A stretch of 64,000 bases of DNA, taken from positions 6,138,001 to 6,202,000 of the forward strand of contig CP108997.1 in assembly GCA_036226585.1 (NCBI GenBank), written 5' to 3'. This stretch comes from Streptomyces sp. NBC_00708. Lineage in GTDB: Bacteria; Actinomycetota; Actinomycetes; Streptomycetales; Streptomycetaceae. The notes under the pieces were generated by a model. The model searched no databases. It was not told where the DNA came from and was given only the letters and a program-made list of their open reading frames with translations. Numbering within the stretch: the first letter of the stretch is position 1; every line of letters starts with the position of its first letter. Positions 56,731-64,000 of the stretch are shown here, piece by piece. The position numbers were made by a program, and so were the translations under genes.

Positions 56731-59700
56731 TCACCCCCGGCGGGCGCCCGCCCTGGTCCGGCGGCGCAGCGTCGGGGCGGCGGCCGGGCCGGCGTCCTCC
56801 GGCTCGATCGCGTCGGCCACGGCACCGGCGAGCCGCTGGGAGAGCGTGGCCGCCGTCGGATTGCGGAACACATCGCGCAACGTCAGGTCCTGGCCGAACT
56901 CGGACCGGATCCGGTTCAGCAGACGCACCGCGAGCAGCGAGTGCCCGCCGGACTTGAAGAAGTTGTCGTCCGCCCCGACGTCCCGCCCGCCCAGCACCTC
57001 CCGGAAGATCCCCAGCAGCCGCGCGTCCGCGCCCCCGCCGGCCGCCGCTGCCGGCGCCCCCGCGTCCTCCTCCGGCAGCACCGCCGGGTCCTCGCCCGGT
57101 GCGGGCAGCCACGACGCCCGCACCACCCGGACCGGTGCCAGATACTCGGGCAGCCGCTCGGCGGCCCAGGCGCGCAGCGCGCTCTCGGCGGGCGGCGTGC
57201 CCGGGGCACAGGTCACGAAGGCGAGCAGCCGGCCGTCGCGGACGAGGGCCCGCGCCCCGGTCACCGCCGGGTGCCGGGTGAGAACGCCCTCGACCTGTCC
57301 GGGCTCCACCGGGTAGCCCTTGACGGACTGGACGGCCACGGGCCGCAGCACCCCGTCCGCGTCCCGGTACGCGCGCCGCCCGGTCGCCCGCAGACCACCG
57401 CCCGGCGCGGGCTCGTGCACCTCGCCCGGCACCCGGACCGGGGCGGGGCGCCCCTGCGCGTCGACCACCACCTCCGGGCCACCGGGCGCGGGCCGCCCCT
57501 CACCCAGCGCGGAGAGAAGGGCCTCGGGCTCGGCGGCGCACGCGTCCAGGGTCTCCGCGAGCCGCCGGGTCAGCAGCCGGGCGGTCTCCGCGTCGTACAG
57601 GGCCGTGGCGTACTCCAGGACACCCCGCAGCCCGGCCGGCGCCCCGTCCGGGCCGGTGGTCTCGGTGAGCGCGAAGGTCAGATCGGACTTGGCGCCCGCG
57701 CCCCGGAACGCCATCGGTTCGCCGTCCAGCGCGGACGGGGCCGAGGAGGCGTCGGCCGCCCCCGCCGCGTGCACCTGGAGCATCACCTGCACGAGCGGGG
57801 CGTGCGCGGACGAGCGGTGCGGGCTCAGGTGCTCGACCAGCCGGTCGAACGGCAGATCCTGGTTGCTGTACGCGCCCAGGCCCGTGTCGCGGACCCGGCG
57901 CACCAGCTCGGTGAAGGCCGGGTCGCCCGAGGTGTCCGTGCGCAGCACCAGCGTGTTCACGAAGAACCCGACGAGCGGGTGCAGCGCCTCGTCGCCCCGG
58001 CCCGCGACGGTGGTGCCGATCGCCAGGTCCTCACCCGCTCCGTGCCGCGTCAGCAGGGCGGCGAGCGCGGCCTGCACCACCATGAACAGCGTGACGCCGT
58101 TCTGCCGGGCGCACCGCAGCAGCGCCCGATGCGTCCCGGCGCTCACGTCGAACGGGGCGAGCGCGCCCCGCCCGTCCGGCTCGGGTTGGCGGGCCCGGTC
58201 CGTGGGCAGCGCGAGCAGCGGCGGCATCCCGTCGAGCGCGGTGCGCCAGTACGCCAGCTGCTCACCGGCCACCCCGTGCTCACCGTCCAGCAACTCGTGC
58301 TGCCACAGCGTGTAGTCGGCGTACTGGACGGGAAGCGGCTGCCACCCGGGCGCCCGGCCCTCCGCCCTGGCCCGGTACGCGTGGTCCAGGTCGGCGAGGA
58401 GGCAGCCGGTGGACCAGCCGTCGCCGGCGATGTGGTGCACCAGCAGCACCAGCACCTGGCCCCCGTCGCCCTCCTCCAGGAGCCACGCCCGGAACGGGAT
58501 CTCGGCGGCGAGGTCGAAGACATACCCGGCGGCGGCGTCGACGGCCGCCCGCAGCCCCTCCGGCCCGTCCGTCCGCACCACGTCGAGTACGGGTTCGGCG
58601 TGCGCCCGCACCTCCTGGTACGGCTCGCCGTCCGCCGACCTGTGGACCGTGCGCAGCACCTCGTGCCGTCGTACGACATCGGTGAGCGCGGCGCGGAACG
58701 CGGCCGGTTCGACCGGGCGGCGCAGCCGGGTCACCACCGGGATGTTGTAGGTGGCGCTCGGTCCCTCCAACTGGCCGACGAACCAGAGGCGTTGCTGCGC
58801 GGCGGACAGCGGAAGCCGTGCGGGCCGCAGGGCGGCGGGCACCGGGCGCAGCGGCGGCCGGACCGGTCCTTCGCCCTGTTCCGCGAGGCGGCGCAGCAGC
58901 CGGGCGGGGGTGGGGGCGAGGAACACGTCGCGGATGGCGGCCTGGACGCCGAGCGCCTTGCGGATGCGGTTGGTGAGCTTGCCGGCGAGCAGCGAGTGCC
59001 CGCCCAGCTTGAAGAAGCTGTCGTCCGGGCCGACCTCGTCCCGGCCCAGCACCTCCGCGAACAGGCCACGAAGGATCTCCTCGCGGGGGTCGGCGGCAGC
59101 GGTGCGCCGGCTCCCGCCGTCGTGCGGTTCGCCCTGGGTGGCGGCGGTCCGCTCCGCGGCCCGGGTCAGGGCCTCGTGACGGCGGTCGATGGCCTCGCGG
59201 TCGGAGGCGGTGAGCAGGCCGGTCCGGCTGAGGGGTGTGCCGGCCGGCTGTTCGGCGTACGCGGTCAGCGCGCGGTGGAACAGGGTGAGGAGCAGGTGTG
59301 CCGTCTCCTCGTCGTACAGGTCGGTCGCGTACTGCAGGCCGAGCAGTACCCCGGCGGGATCGCCGTCCGGGCCGTAGGTCTCGGCACAGTTGAAGCTCAG
59401 GTCGAACTTGGCGGTGGCCAGGTCCGCGGTGTCGAGGGTGCCGGATACGGCGCCCAGGGTGCAGGTGGTGTCCTGCGCGGTCTGCGTGGTCAGCATGATC
59501 TGGAAGAAGGGGTGCAGGCCGAGGGACCGTTCGGGGTTGAGGTCCTCGACGAGCAGGTCGAACGGAAGGTCCTCGTGGGCCAGGGCGGCCAGGTCCCGTT
59601 CGCGGACCCGGTCGAGCAGCGTGCCGAGGTCCGGATCGTCGGACAGATCGGCGCGCAGGGCGAGCGAGTTGACGAAGAAGCCGACGAGGTCGTGCAGATC

Positions 59701-60540
59701 CTCCTCGGGCCGGCCGGCCACCGGTGTCCCCACCACCACGTCGGGCCCCGCCCCCGCCGCCTGCAAGGCGGCGCAGAGGGCGGCCCGTGCGGTCATGAAG
59801 AACGTCGCGCGGTGGGCGCGGGCGGTGCCGGCGAGCGCCTTGTGGGCGGCGGCGGAGAGACGGGCGGTGACCAGTGCTCCCCGGTGGCTCGGTTCGGCGG
59901 GGCGGGGGCGGTCGGCGGGCAGCCGGGTTACGGCCGGTGCGCCGTCCAGTGCCTCGCGCCAGTGGGCGAGTTGTTCGTACGCCAGGCTCTCGGGATCGGC
60001 GGGGTCGCCGAGCATGTCCCGCTGCCACAGCGCGTAGTCCGCGTACTGCACGGGCAGGGGTTCCCACCCGGGTGCGCGGCCCCCGCACCGTGCCGTATAG
60101 GCGCGGTCGAGGTCGTTGAGCAGGCAGCCGACGGACCAGCCGTCGGTCGCGATGTGGTGAACGAGCAGCACCAGTACGGCGCTTGTGTCGTGAACCATGA
60201 ACAGCCGGGCCCGCAGCGGCAGATCGCGGGTGACGTCGAACGGCAGGCGCACAAAGGCGGTGACCAGTGCGTCCACGTCGTCGCCGGGCCCGCACTCCCG
60301 TACCTCCAGGCGCACGTCGGGATCGCCGACGATGTCCTGGTACGGCTCCCCGTCCACGGCCCGGTAGACCGTACGGAGCACTTCGTGGCGGTCCACCACG
60401 TCACGCACCGCCGCCTCCAGGGCCTCCCGGTCGGGCACCCCGTCCAGGCGCAGCACGACGGGTGCGTTGTACGCGGCCGACGGGCCTTCGAGACGGTTCA
60501 GGAACCACAGCCGGTGCTGGGCGTACGAGAGGGGGATCAC
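56731..60540 (-). CDS. NRPS, C-T-C-(truncated A)-T: no complete adenylation domain
   Basis: 1269 residues. C (HHIATDG, H129), T (FFKLGGHSLLAG, S516), C (HHIAGDG, H703), an A remnant (about 1015-1145) and T (FFKSGGHSLLAV, S1201). The remnant keeps only a C-terminal-subdomain-like stretch (RATGRRAYRDADGVLRPV, KGYPVEPGQVEGVLTRHPAV); motifs A1-A5 with the ATP loop TSGSTG are absent. The first C-T module has no A at all. Both carriers must therefore be loaded by another protein, most simply the A-T protein upstream or the N-terminal A of the next protein. GTG 60540 follows GAGGAG. Confidence 0.92.
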   Translation of the reverse strand: MIPLSYAQHRLWFLNRLEGPSAAYNAPVVLRLDGVPDREALEAAVRDVVDRHEVLRTVYRAVDGEPYQDIVGDPDVRLEVRECGPGDDVDALVTAFVRLPFDVTRDLPLRARLFMVHDTSAVLVLLVHHIATDGWSVGCLLNDLDRAYTARCGGRAPGWEPLPVQYADYALWQRDMLGDPADPESLAYEQLAHWREALDGAPAVTRLPADRPRPAEPSHRGALVTARLSAAAHKALAGTARAHRATFFMTARAALCAALQAAGAGPDVVVGTPVAGRPEEDLHDLVGFFVNSLALRADLSDDPDLGTLLDRVRERDLAALAHEDLPFDLLVEDLNPERSLGLHPFFQIMLTTQTAQDTTCTLGAVSGTLDTADLATAKFDLSFNCAETYGPDGDPAGVLLGLQYATDLYDEETAHLLLTLFHRALTAYAEQPAGTPLSRTGLLTASDREAIDRRHEALTRAAERTAATQGEPHDGGSRRTAAADPREEILRGLFAEVLGRDEVGPDDSFFKLGGHSLLAGKLTNRIRKALGVQAAIRDVFLAPTPARLLRRLAEQGEGPVRPPLRPVPAALRPARLPLSAAQQRLWFVGQLEGPSATYNIPVVTRLRRPVEPAAFRAALTDVVRRHEVLRTVHRSADGEPYQEVRAHAEPVLDVVRTDGPEGLRAAVDAAAGYVFDLAAEIPFRAWLLEEGDGGQVLVLLVHHIAGDGWSTGCLLADLDHAYRARAEGRAPGWQPLPVQYADYTLWQHELLDGEHGVAGEQLAYWRTALDGMPPLLALPTDRARQPEPDGRGALAPFDVSAGTHRALLRCARQNGVTLFMVVQAALAALLTRHGAGEDLAIGTTVAGRGDEALHPLVGFFVNTLVLRTDTSGDPAFTELVRRVRDTGLGAYSNQDLPFDRLVEHLSPHRSSAHAPLVQVMLQVHAAGAADASSAPSALDGEPMAFRGAGAKSDLTFALTETTGPDGAPAGLRGVLEYATALYDAETARLLTRRLAETLDACAAEPEALLSALGEGRPAPGGPEVVVDAQGRPAPVRVPGEVHEPAPGGGLRATGRRAYRDADGVLRPVAVQSVKGYPVEPGQVEGVLTRHPAVTGARALVRDGRLLAFVTCAPGTPPAESALRAWAAERLPEYLAPVRVVRASWLPAPGEDPAVLPEEDAGAPAAAAGGGADARLLGIFREVLGGRDVGADDNFFKSGGHSLLAVRLLNRIRSEFGQDLTLRDVFRNPTAATLSQRLAGAVADAIEPEDAGPAAAPTLRRRTRAGARRG

Positions 60541-60599
60541 GGTTGCTGCTCCTCGGGGATGACGGGGGCGGACGGGAGTACGGGCCGGGGCGGAGGCGG

Positions 60600-62441
60600 T
60601 CAGCCATCCTTGGCGGCCAGCAACTCCTCGATGTGGGCGGCGAGATCACGCAGCCTCGGGTGGGCGTAGACCGCCTTCACCGGCAGTGCGACGGCGAGTT
60701 CGGCCCGTACGCGCGAGACCAGCTTGATGGCGAGCAGCGAGTGGCCGCCGAGCTTGAAGAAGTTGTCGTCCGGGCCGATCGACGCGGCGCCCAGGACCTG
60801 CGCCCACACGCGGGCGATCAGCTCCTCGGCCCGCCCGTCGAGGCCGGCACCCTGCTCCGGCTCCTCGACCGGCGCCGTCGCCTCGATCCGGGCCGGCAGC
60901 GCGGCGCGGTCCAGCTTGCCGCTGGGCGTCGTCGCGAACCGGTCGACCGCGACGAACGCGGATGGCGTCATGTACGACGGCAGCGCCGCCGCCACGGCGG
61001 TACGCAGCGCGGTGGCGTCCCCGCCCCGGTGGTAGGCGATCAGGCACGGGGTGCCCCCGGCGTCCTCGCCCAGGACCACGGCCGCCTCGGCGGCGCCCGC
61101 CCGGGTCAGGGCGGCCTCGATCTCCTGCACCTCGATGCGGTGGCCGCGCAGCTTCACCTGGCCGTCGAGCCGCCCCAGGTGCACCAGCCGCCCGTCCGGC
61201 AGCAGCCGGCAGCGGTCCCCGGTGCGGTACATGCGGCTCCCCGGCGCGCCGAACGGGTCGGCGACGAAACGCTGGGCGGTCAGGTGCGGGCTGCGGCGGT
61301 AGCCACGGGCGATCCGGGGCCCGGCGAGGTACAGCTCCCCGGCCTCACCCGGGCCGACGGGCGCCAGGCGCTCGTCGAGCAGCCGCATCCGCAGCCCCGG
61401 GAGCACGGCACCGATGTGCGGCTCGCCCGGCTCCTCGATCCAGCCGGCCGTCGCGTCGACCGTGCACTCGGTGGGTCCGTACACGTTCACCGCGCGCAGC
61501 AGTCCGGAGCGGTGCGCGGCGGCCAGCCGGTCCCAGAGCGCCGGACCGATCGCCTCGCCGCCGACCAGCAGGGTCAGCGGGCGCGGGCCGCCGTCCGGGG
61601 TGAGCAGGTCCAGGAGCGGTTCGGCGTGCGAGGGGGTGATGTCGAGATCCGTGAGCCCCTGCTTGTCGACGAAGGCCGCCAGCAGGGCCGGGTCGCGGCG
61701 CGTCTCCTCGTCGATCATCACCAGCGTGTCACCGCGCGACAGCCGCACCCACTGCTGCACCGACGCGTCGAACGACGGCGACGCGTTCCACCCGACGCGC
61801 GCACCCTCGCCGCTCGCCGCACCCTCGTCCTCCAGCTCCCGCAGCAGCAGCGAGGCCGAACCACGCGCGATCTCCACGCCCTTGGGCCGGCCCGTGGAAC
61901 CGGAGGTGTAGATGACGTACGCGAGTGCGCCCGGCCCCACCGGCACCGGCGCGAAGGCCCCGCCCGGGAAGGCGGTCAGCTCGTCGGCCGTGACCGCACG
62001 GGGCCCCACGGGCGCCGGACCGGTGCCGTCGGTGACCACCAGGTCGGCCCCGGAGTCCTCGACGAGCAGCCGCCGCCGCTCCTCGGGCAGCGCCGGGTCC
62101 ACCGGGAGGTACCCGGCCCCCGCCGTGAGGGTGCCGATGATCGCGGTGACCAGAGCGGCGCCGCGCGGCAGGCTCAGCGCCACGACGCTCTCCGGCCCGG
62201 CGCCCCGCGCGGCGAGTCCGGCCGCGAACGCGGCGGCCCGCTCCCGGAGTTGATCAAAGGTGAGCTCCTGGTCCCCGGCGACCACGGCGGTGCGGCCACC
62301 GGGCACGGCCGCGAGCCGGGCCATCAGGTCGGCCGCGCCGGTCCCGGCGGCGGCGCACGTCTCGCAGGGGCAGCCGGCCGGGTGGGCGAGGGCGGGGGCG
62401 GTCGCGCGCTCGGGGAGTACGGCGGTCATGGCGGGGCTCAC
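60600..62441 (-). CDS. NRPS loading/stand-alone A-T protein, predicted glutamine
   Basis: 613 residues. Adenylation domain with [42 protein letters not shown] and the lysine of TPSGKLDRAAL, then a carrier domain (FFKLGGHSLLA, S568). My hand alignment to GrsA-PheA gives the code D-A-Q-D-L-G-V-V-D-K, which I recall as the glutamine code. The N-terminus has an unusual CPCETC cluster (about residues 24-29). GTG 62441 overlaps the dioxygenase stop (GTGA). It either starts the chain or loads the A-less modules in trans. Confidence 0.93.
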   Translation of the reverse strand: MSPAMTAVLPERATAPALAHPAGCPCETCAAAGTGAADLMARLAAVPGGRTAVVAGDQELTFDQLRERAAAFAAGLAARGAGPESVVALSLPRGAALVTAIIGTLTAGAGYLPVDPALPEERRRLLVEDSGADLVVTDGTGPAPVGPRAVTADELTAFPGGAFAPVPVGPGALAYVIYTSGSTGRPKGVEIARGSASLLLRELEDEGAASGEGARVGWNASPSFDASVQQWVRLSRGDTLVMIDEETRRDPALLAAFVDKQGLTDLDITPSHAEPLLDLLTPDGGPRPLTLLVGGEAIGPALWDRLAAAHRSGLLRAVNVYGPTECTVDATAGWIEEPGEPHIGAVLPGLRMRLLDERLAPVGPGEAGELYLAGPRIARGYRRSPHLTAQRFVADPFGAPGSRMYRTGDRCRLLPDGRLVHLGRLDGQVKLRGHRIEVQEIEAALTRAGAAEAAVVLGEDAGGTPCLIAYHRGGDATALRTAVAAALPSYMTPSAFVAVDRFATTPSGKLDRAALPARIEATAPVEEPEQGAGLDGRAEELIARVWAQVLGAASIGPDDNFFKLGGHSLLAIKLVSRVRAELAVALPVKAVYAHPRLRDLAAHIEELLAAKDG

Positions 62442-63475
62442 TTTCCGTACAGGGTGGTGGAGGGGGCGGAGGCGGGCGAGCAGTCGGACAGCGGCACCGG
62501 CTCGCCCATGGCGACGAGGATCTTCCGCTCCCCGGTGAACGCCTCGCGGCCGTGCGCGCAGAGGATGTTGTCGACGAGCATCACGTCGCCCGACTGCCAG
62601 CTCTCCCGTACGGTGACCGCCTGGTACGCCTCGTTGATCGCGTCCACCTCCGCGTCGGTGAGGGCGGTGCCGTCCCCGAGGAAGGTGTTGAAGGGCAGCC
62701 CGTCCTCACCGAAGGTCTCGGCCAGCACCTCGCGGACGTCCTCGTCGAGGCTGCGGGCGTTCCAGAACGCGAAGTGGTTGAACCAGACCTTCTCGCCGGT
62801 CACCGGGTGCGTGATGATCGCCGAACGCCTCTGCCGGGTACGCAGGGTGTCCTCGTCCAGCCACTCGTAGCCGATGGCGTGCGCGTCGCAGTACTCCTCG
62901 GCGCCGGCCGGGTCCTCCGAGGAGAACGCCTTGCGCCACGGCATGCCCGCCAGGTCCGAGTAGTTGCGTACGAGCAGCCAGCCGGCCTCCGCGAACCGCG
63001 CGGCCAGCTCCGGCGGCAGCATGGCCAGCGCGGCGCGCATGTCACCGATGGTGGTGGCGCCGCCCGTCTCGGCGGCGGTGACACAGCCGAAGAGCAGCAC
63101 CCCGGGGAAGTCCAGCGTGTAGCTGTTCTCGTTGTGCAGCCGGATCGGCTGGACGGCCGGCAGGTCGGTGGAGGAGAACACGCCCTCGCCGAAGTCGGTG
63201 CGCGGGGTGGCCTTCTCCTTGTAGCCGGCCCGCTCCGCGATCAGCGCGTCACGTGCCTCGGCGAACGTCGCCGCGTCCCGTACCGGCAGGCCGCGCAGCA
63301 TGACCGCGCCGGAGCGGTGCAACTCGGCCTGGATCGCGGGCCGCTGGGCGGTCAGCCATGCGGTGGCCTCCGCCATGGAGCCGAACTCCGGCGTGTGGAC
63401 GATCACCGGCTTGCCGGGCTCCCGGACGGGCGTGATTCCGGTGGCGGCGGCGGGCGGCTGGGCGAGAGCGGTCAC
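62438..63475 (-). CDS. SyrP-like TauD-family Fe(II)/2-oxoglutarate dioxygenase
   Basis: 345 residues. Iron ligands are visible as LHNENSY (H114, E116) and the distal histidine in ILCAHGREAF (H308), followed by the 2-oxoglutarate arginine in GERKILVAMG. Close in style to SyrP, AsnO-like and other enzymes that beta-hydroxylate an amino acid, often while bound to a carrier domain. GTG 63475 follows AGAGGAA. It lies in the NRPS operon directly before the A-T gene, so the aminoacyl group on that carrier (or an Asp/Asn-type residue) is a plausible substrate. Confidence 0.92.
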   Translation of the reverse strand: MTALAQPPAAATGITPVREPGKPVIVHTPEFGSMAEATAWLTAQRPAIQAELHRSGAVMLRGLPVRDAATFAEARDALIAERAGYKEKATPRTDFGEGVFSSTDLPAVQPIRLHNENSYTLDFPGVLLFGCVTAAETGGATTIGDMRAALAMLPPELAARFAEAGWLLVRNYSDLAGMPWRKAFSSEDPAGAEEYCDAHAIGYEWLDEDTLRTRQRRSAIITHPVTGEKVWFNHFAFWNARSLDEDVREVLAETFGEDGLPFNTFLGDGTALTDAEVDAINEAYQAVTVRESWQSGDVMLVDNILCAHGREAFTGERKILVAMGEPVPLSDCSPASAPSTTLYGK

Positions 63476-63520
63476 GATGGGTTCCTCTTCCTGGGCTGGT
63501 TGGAACGAAGTCGGGTGGGG

Positions 63521-64000
63521 TTACGCGGACGCGGTGGCGGAGTCGCGCAGGGCGTCGAGGACCGGGTTCAGGTGGGCGAAGAAGCCCGCCAGGTCCTGCT
63601 GGAAGTAGAAGTGGTCACCGGGCAGCACCTGCGGCACGACCTCGTGCCCGGTCACCAGCGACCAGCCGGCGAGCATCTGCGCCGGGACGATCGGGTCGGC
63701 GTCCCCGCCGAACACGGCGACCGGGCAGTCCAGCCGGGCGTCCGGGGCGGTGCACCGGTAGGCGTCGTCGATCGCGAAGTCGGCGCGGATGGACGGCAGG
63801 ACGATCTCGCGCAGCTCGGGGTCGTCCAGGATGCCGTCGTCGGTGCCGCCGCGCTCCTTGATGGCCGCGACCAACTGGTCGTCGTCCAGCAGTTCCGGGT
63901 GCACGGGGCACTGGTTAGGCAGCACCGGCGCCCGGCACGCGGAGGCGATGAGCAGGCGCGGGGTGCGGCCGGCGGCCCGCAGGGCGCGTACGACCTCGAA
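63521..64000 (-). CDS. Type II thioesterase, C-terminal part (runs off right edge)
   Basis: 160 C-terminal residues of an alpha/beta-hydrolase thioesterase of the GrsT type: RALRAAGRTPRLLIASACRA, FGGDADPIVP (acidic residue) and the catalytic histidine in LPGDHFYF. The GHSMGA serine motif lies beyond the window. Type II enzymes clear wrongly loaded or stalled carrier domains. It is 45 bases upstream of the dioxygenase gene, so part of the same operon. Confidence 0.92.
   Translation of the reverse strand, partial: FEVVRALRAAGRTPRLLIASACRAPVLPNQCPVHPELLDDDQLVAAIKERGGTDDGILDDPELREIVLPSIRADFAIDDAYRCTAPDARLDCPVAVFGGDADPIVPAQMLAGWSLVTGHEVVPQVLPGDHFYFQQDLAGFFAHLNPVLDALRDSATASA

Noticed and set aside
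53105..60669. Very long plus-strand open frames (over 1100 codons) across the NRPS genes
   Set aside because: Typical high-GC antisense frames of NRPS genes; low-complexity composition and no protein family features.
49406..62441. Lipopeptide starter condensation domain
   Set aside because: The line begins with an A-T protein and the condensation domains look like ordinary ones; no acyl-CoA ligase or acyl carrier gene is in view.
42392..64000. Siderophore NRPS cluster
   Set aside because: No hydroxamate or catechol biosynthesis genes, no ferric-siderophore receptor or iron-box were seen; the glutamate mutase genes point elsewhere.

Overview
The window is chromosomal DNA of a high-GC actinomycete, almost certainly a Streptomyces. 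The signs are very high GC with a strong G/C bias at third codon positions, many GTG starts, runs of genes joined by 4-nt ATGA/GTGA overlaps, and typical Streptomyces gene content (malate synthase next to allantoin genes, a xylose-type ABC operon with a ROK protein, LuxR-type two-component systems, many TetR regulators, a class F sortase). I saw no rRNA, tRNA, CRISPR array, insertion sequence or prophage.

Layout. (1) 1-2.4 kb: the start of a Ser/Thr protein kinase, divergent from an HTH-fused N6-adenine DNA methylase. (2) 2.4-12.8 kb: malate synthase, a MocA-like nucleotidyltransferase, a small protein, a LuxR-type two-component system divergent from a two-gene ABC exporter, then an IclR regulator (AllR-like) divergent from allantoinase-allantoicase. 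Allantoin yields glyoxylate, which malate synthase condenses with acetyl-CoA. A matching operator-like sequence lies in front of both transcription units. (3) 12.8-21 kb: aldo/keto reductase, SDR, a DinB-like protein, a TetR unit with a 28-bp palindrome, a DMT exporter, a second two-component system and a cytochrome P450. (4) 21-26 kb: a sugar ABC transporter (lipoprotein, permease, single-domain ATPase), a ROK protein and a coupled membrane-anchored protein. (5) 26-35 kb: an ICL/PEP-mutase-family enzyme, an ArsR-type regulator, then GH20, GH1 and GH3 glycosidases, a GDSL lipase and a TetR regulator. Three copies of a 27-bp operator-like element tie the glycosidases together. (6) 35-40.8 kb: a TetR regulator facing a peptide/nickel-type ABC transporter through two tandem operator-like repeats; the second permease is fused to an ATPase. 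(7) 41-42.3 kb: a surface protein and a class F sortase.

(8) 42.4 kb to the right edge, all on the minus strand: a nonribosomal peptide gene cluster that continues beyond the window. The upstream operon holds a type II thioesterase, a SyrP-like Fe(II)/2OG dioxygenase, an A-T protein whose specificity code reads as glutamine, a C-T-C-(truncated A)-T protein, an A-C-T-C-A-T-TE protein and an MbtH protein. Past a strong hairpin comes a second, tightly coupled operon. It holds the cobalamin-binding subunit of glutamate mutase, a single ORF joining the mutase E subunit to an AsnA/AsnRS-like ligase, a glutamate-synthase-like FMN protein, an unrecognised 151-residue protein, an MFS exporter and a phosphopantetheinyl transferase. 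The likely logic is glutamate to 3-methylaspartate, possible amidation and beta-hydroxylation, then assembly on a line with five carrier domains but only three complete A domains. This cluster is the most likely site of something undescribed: I could not match it to a known product.
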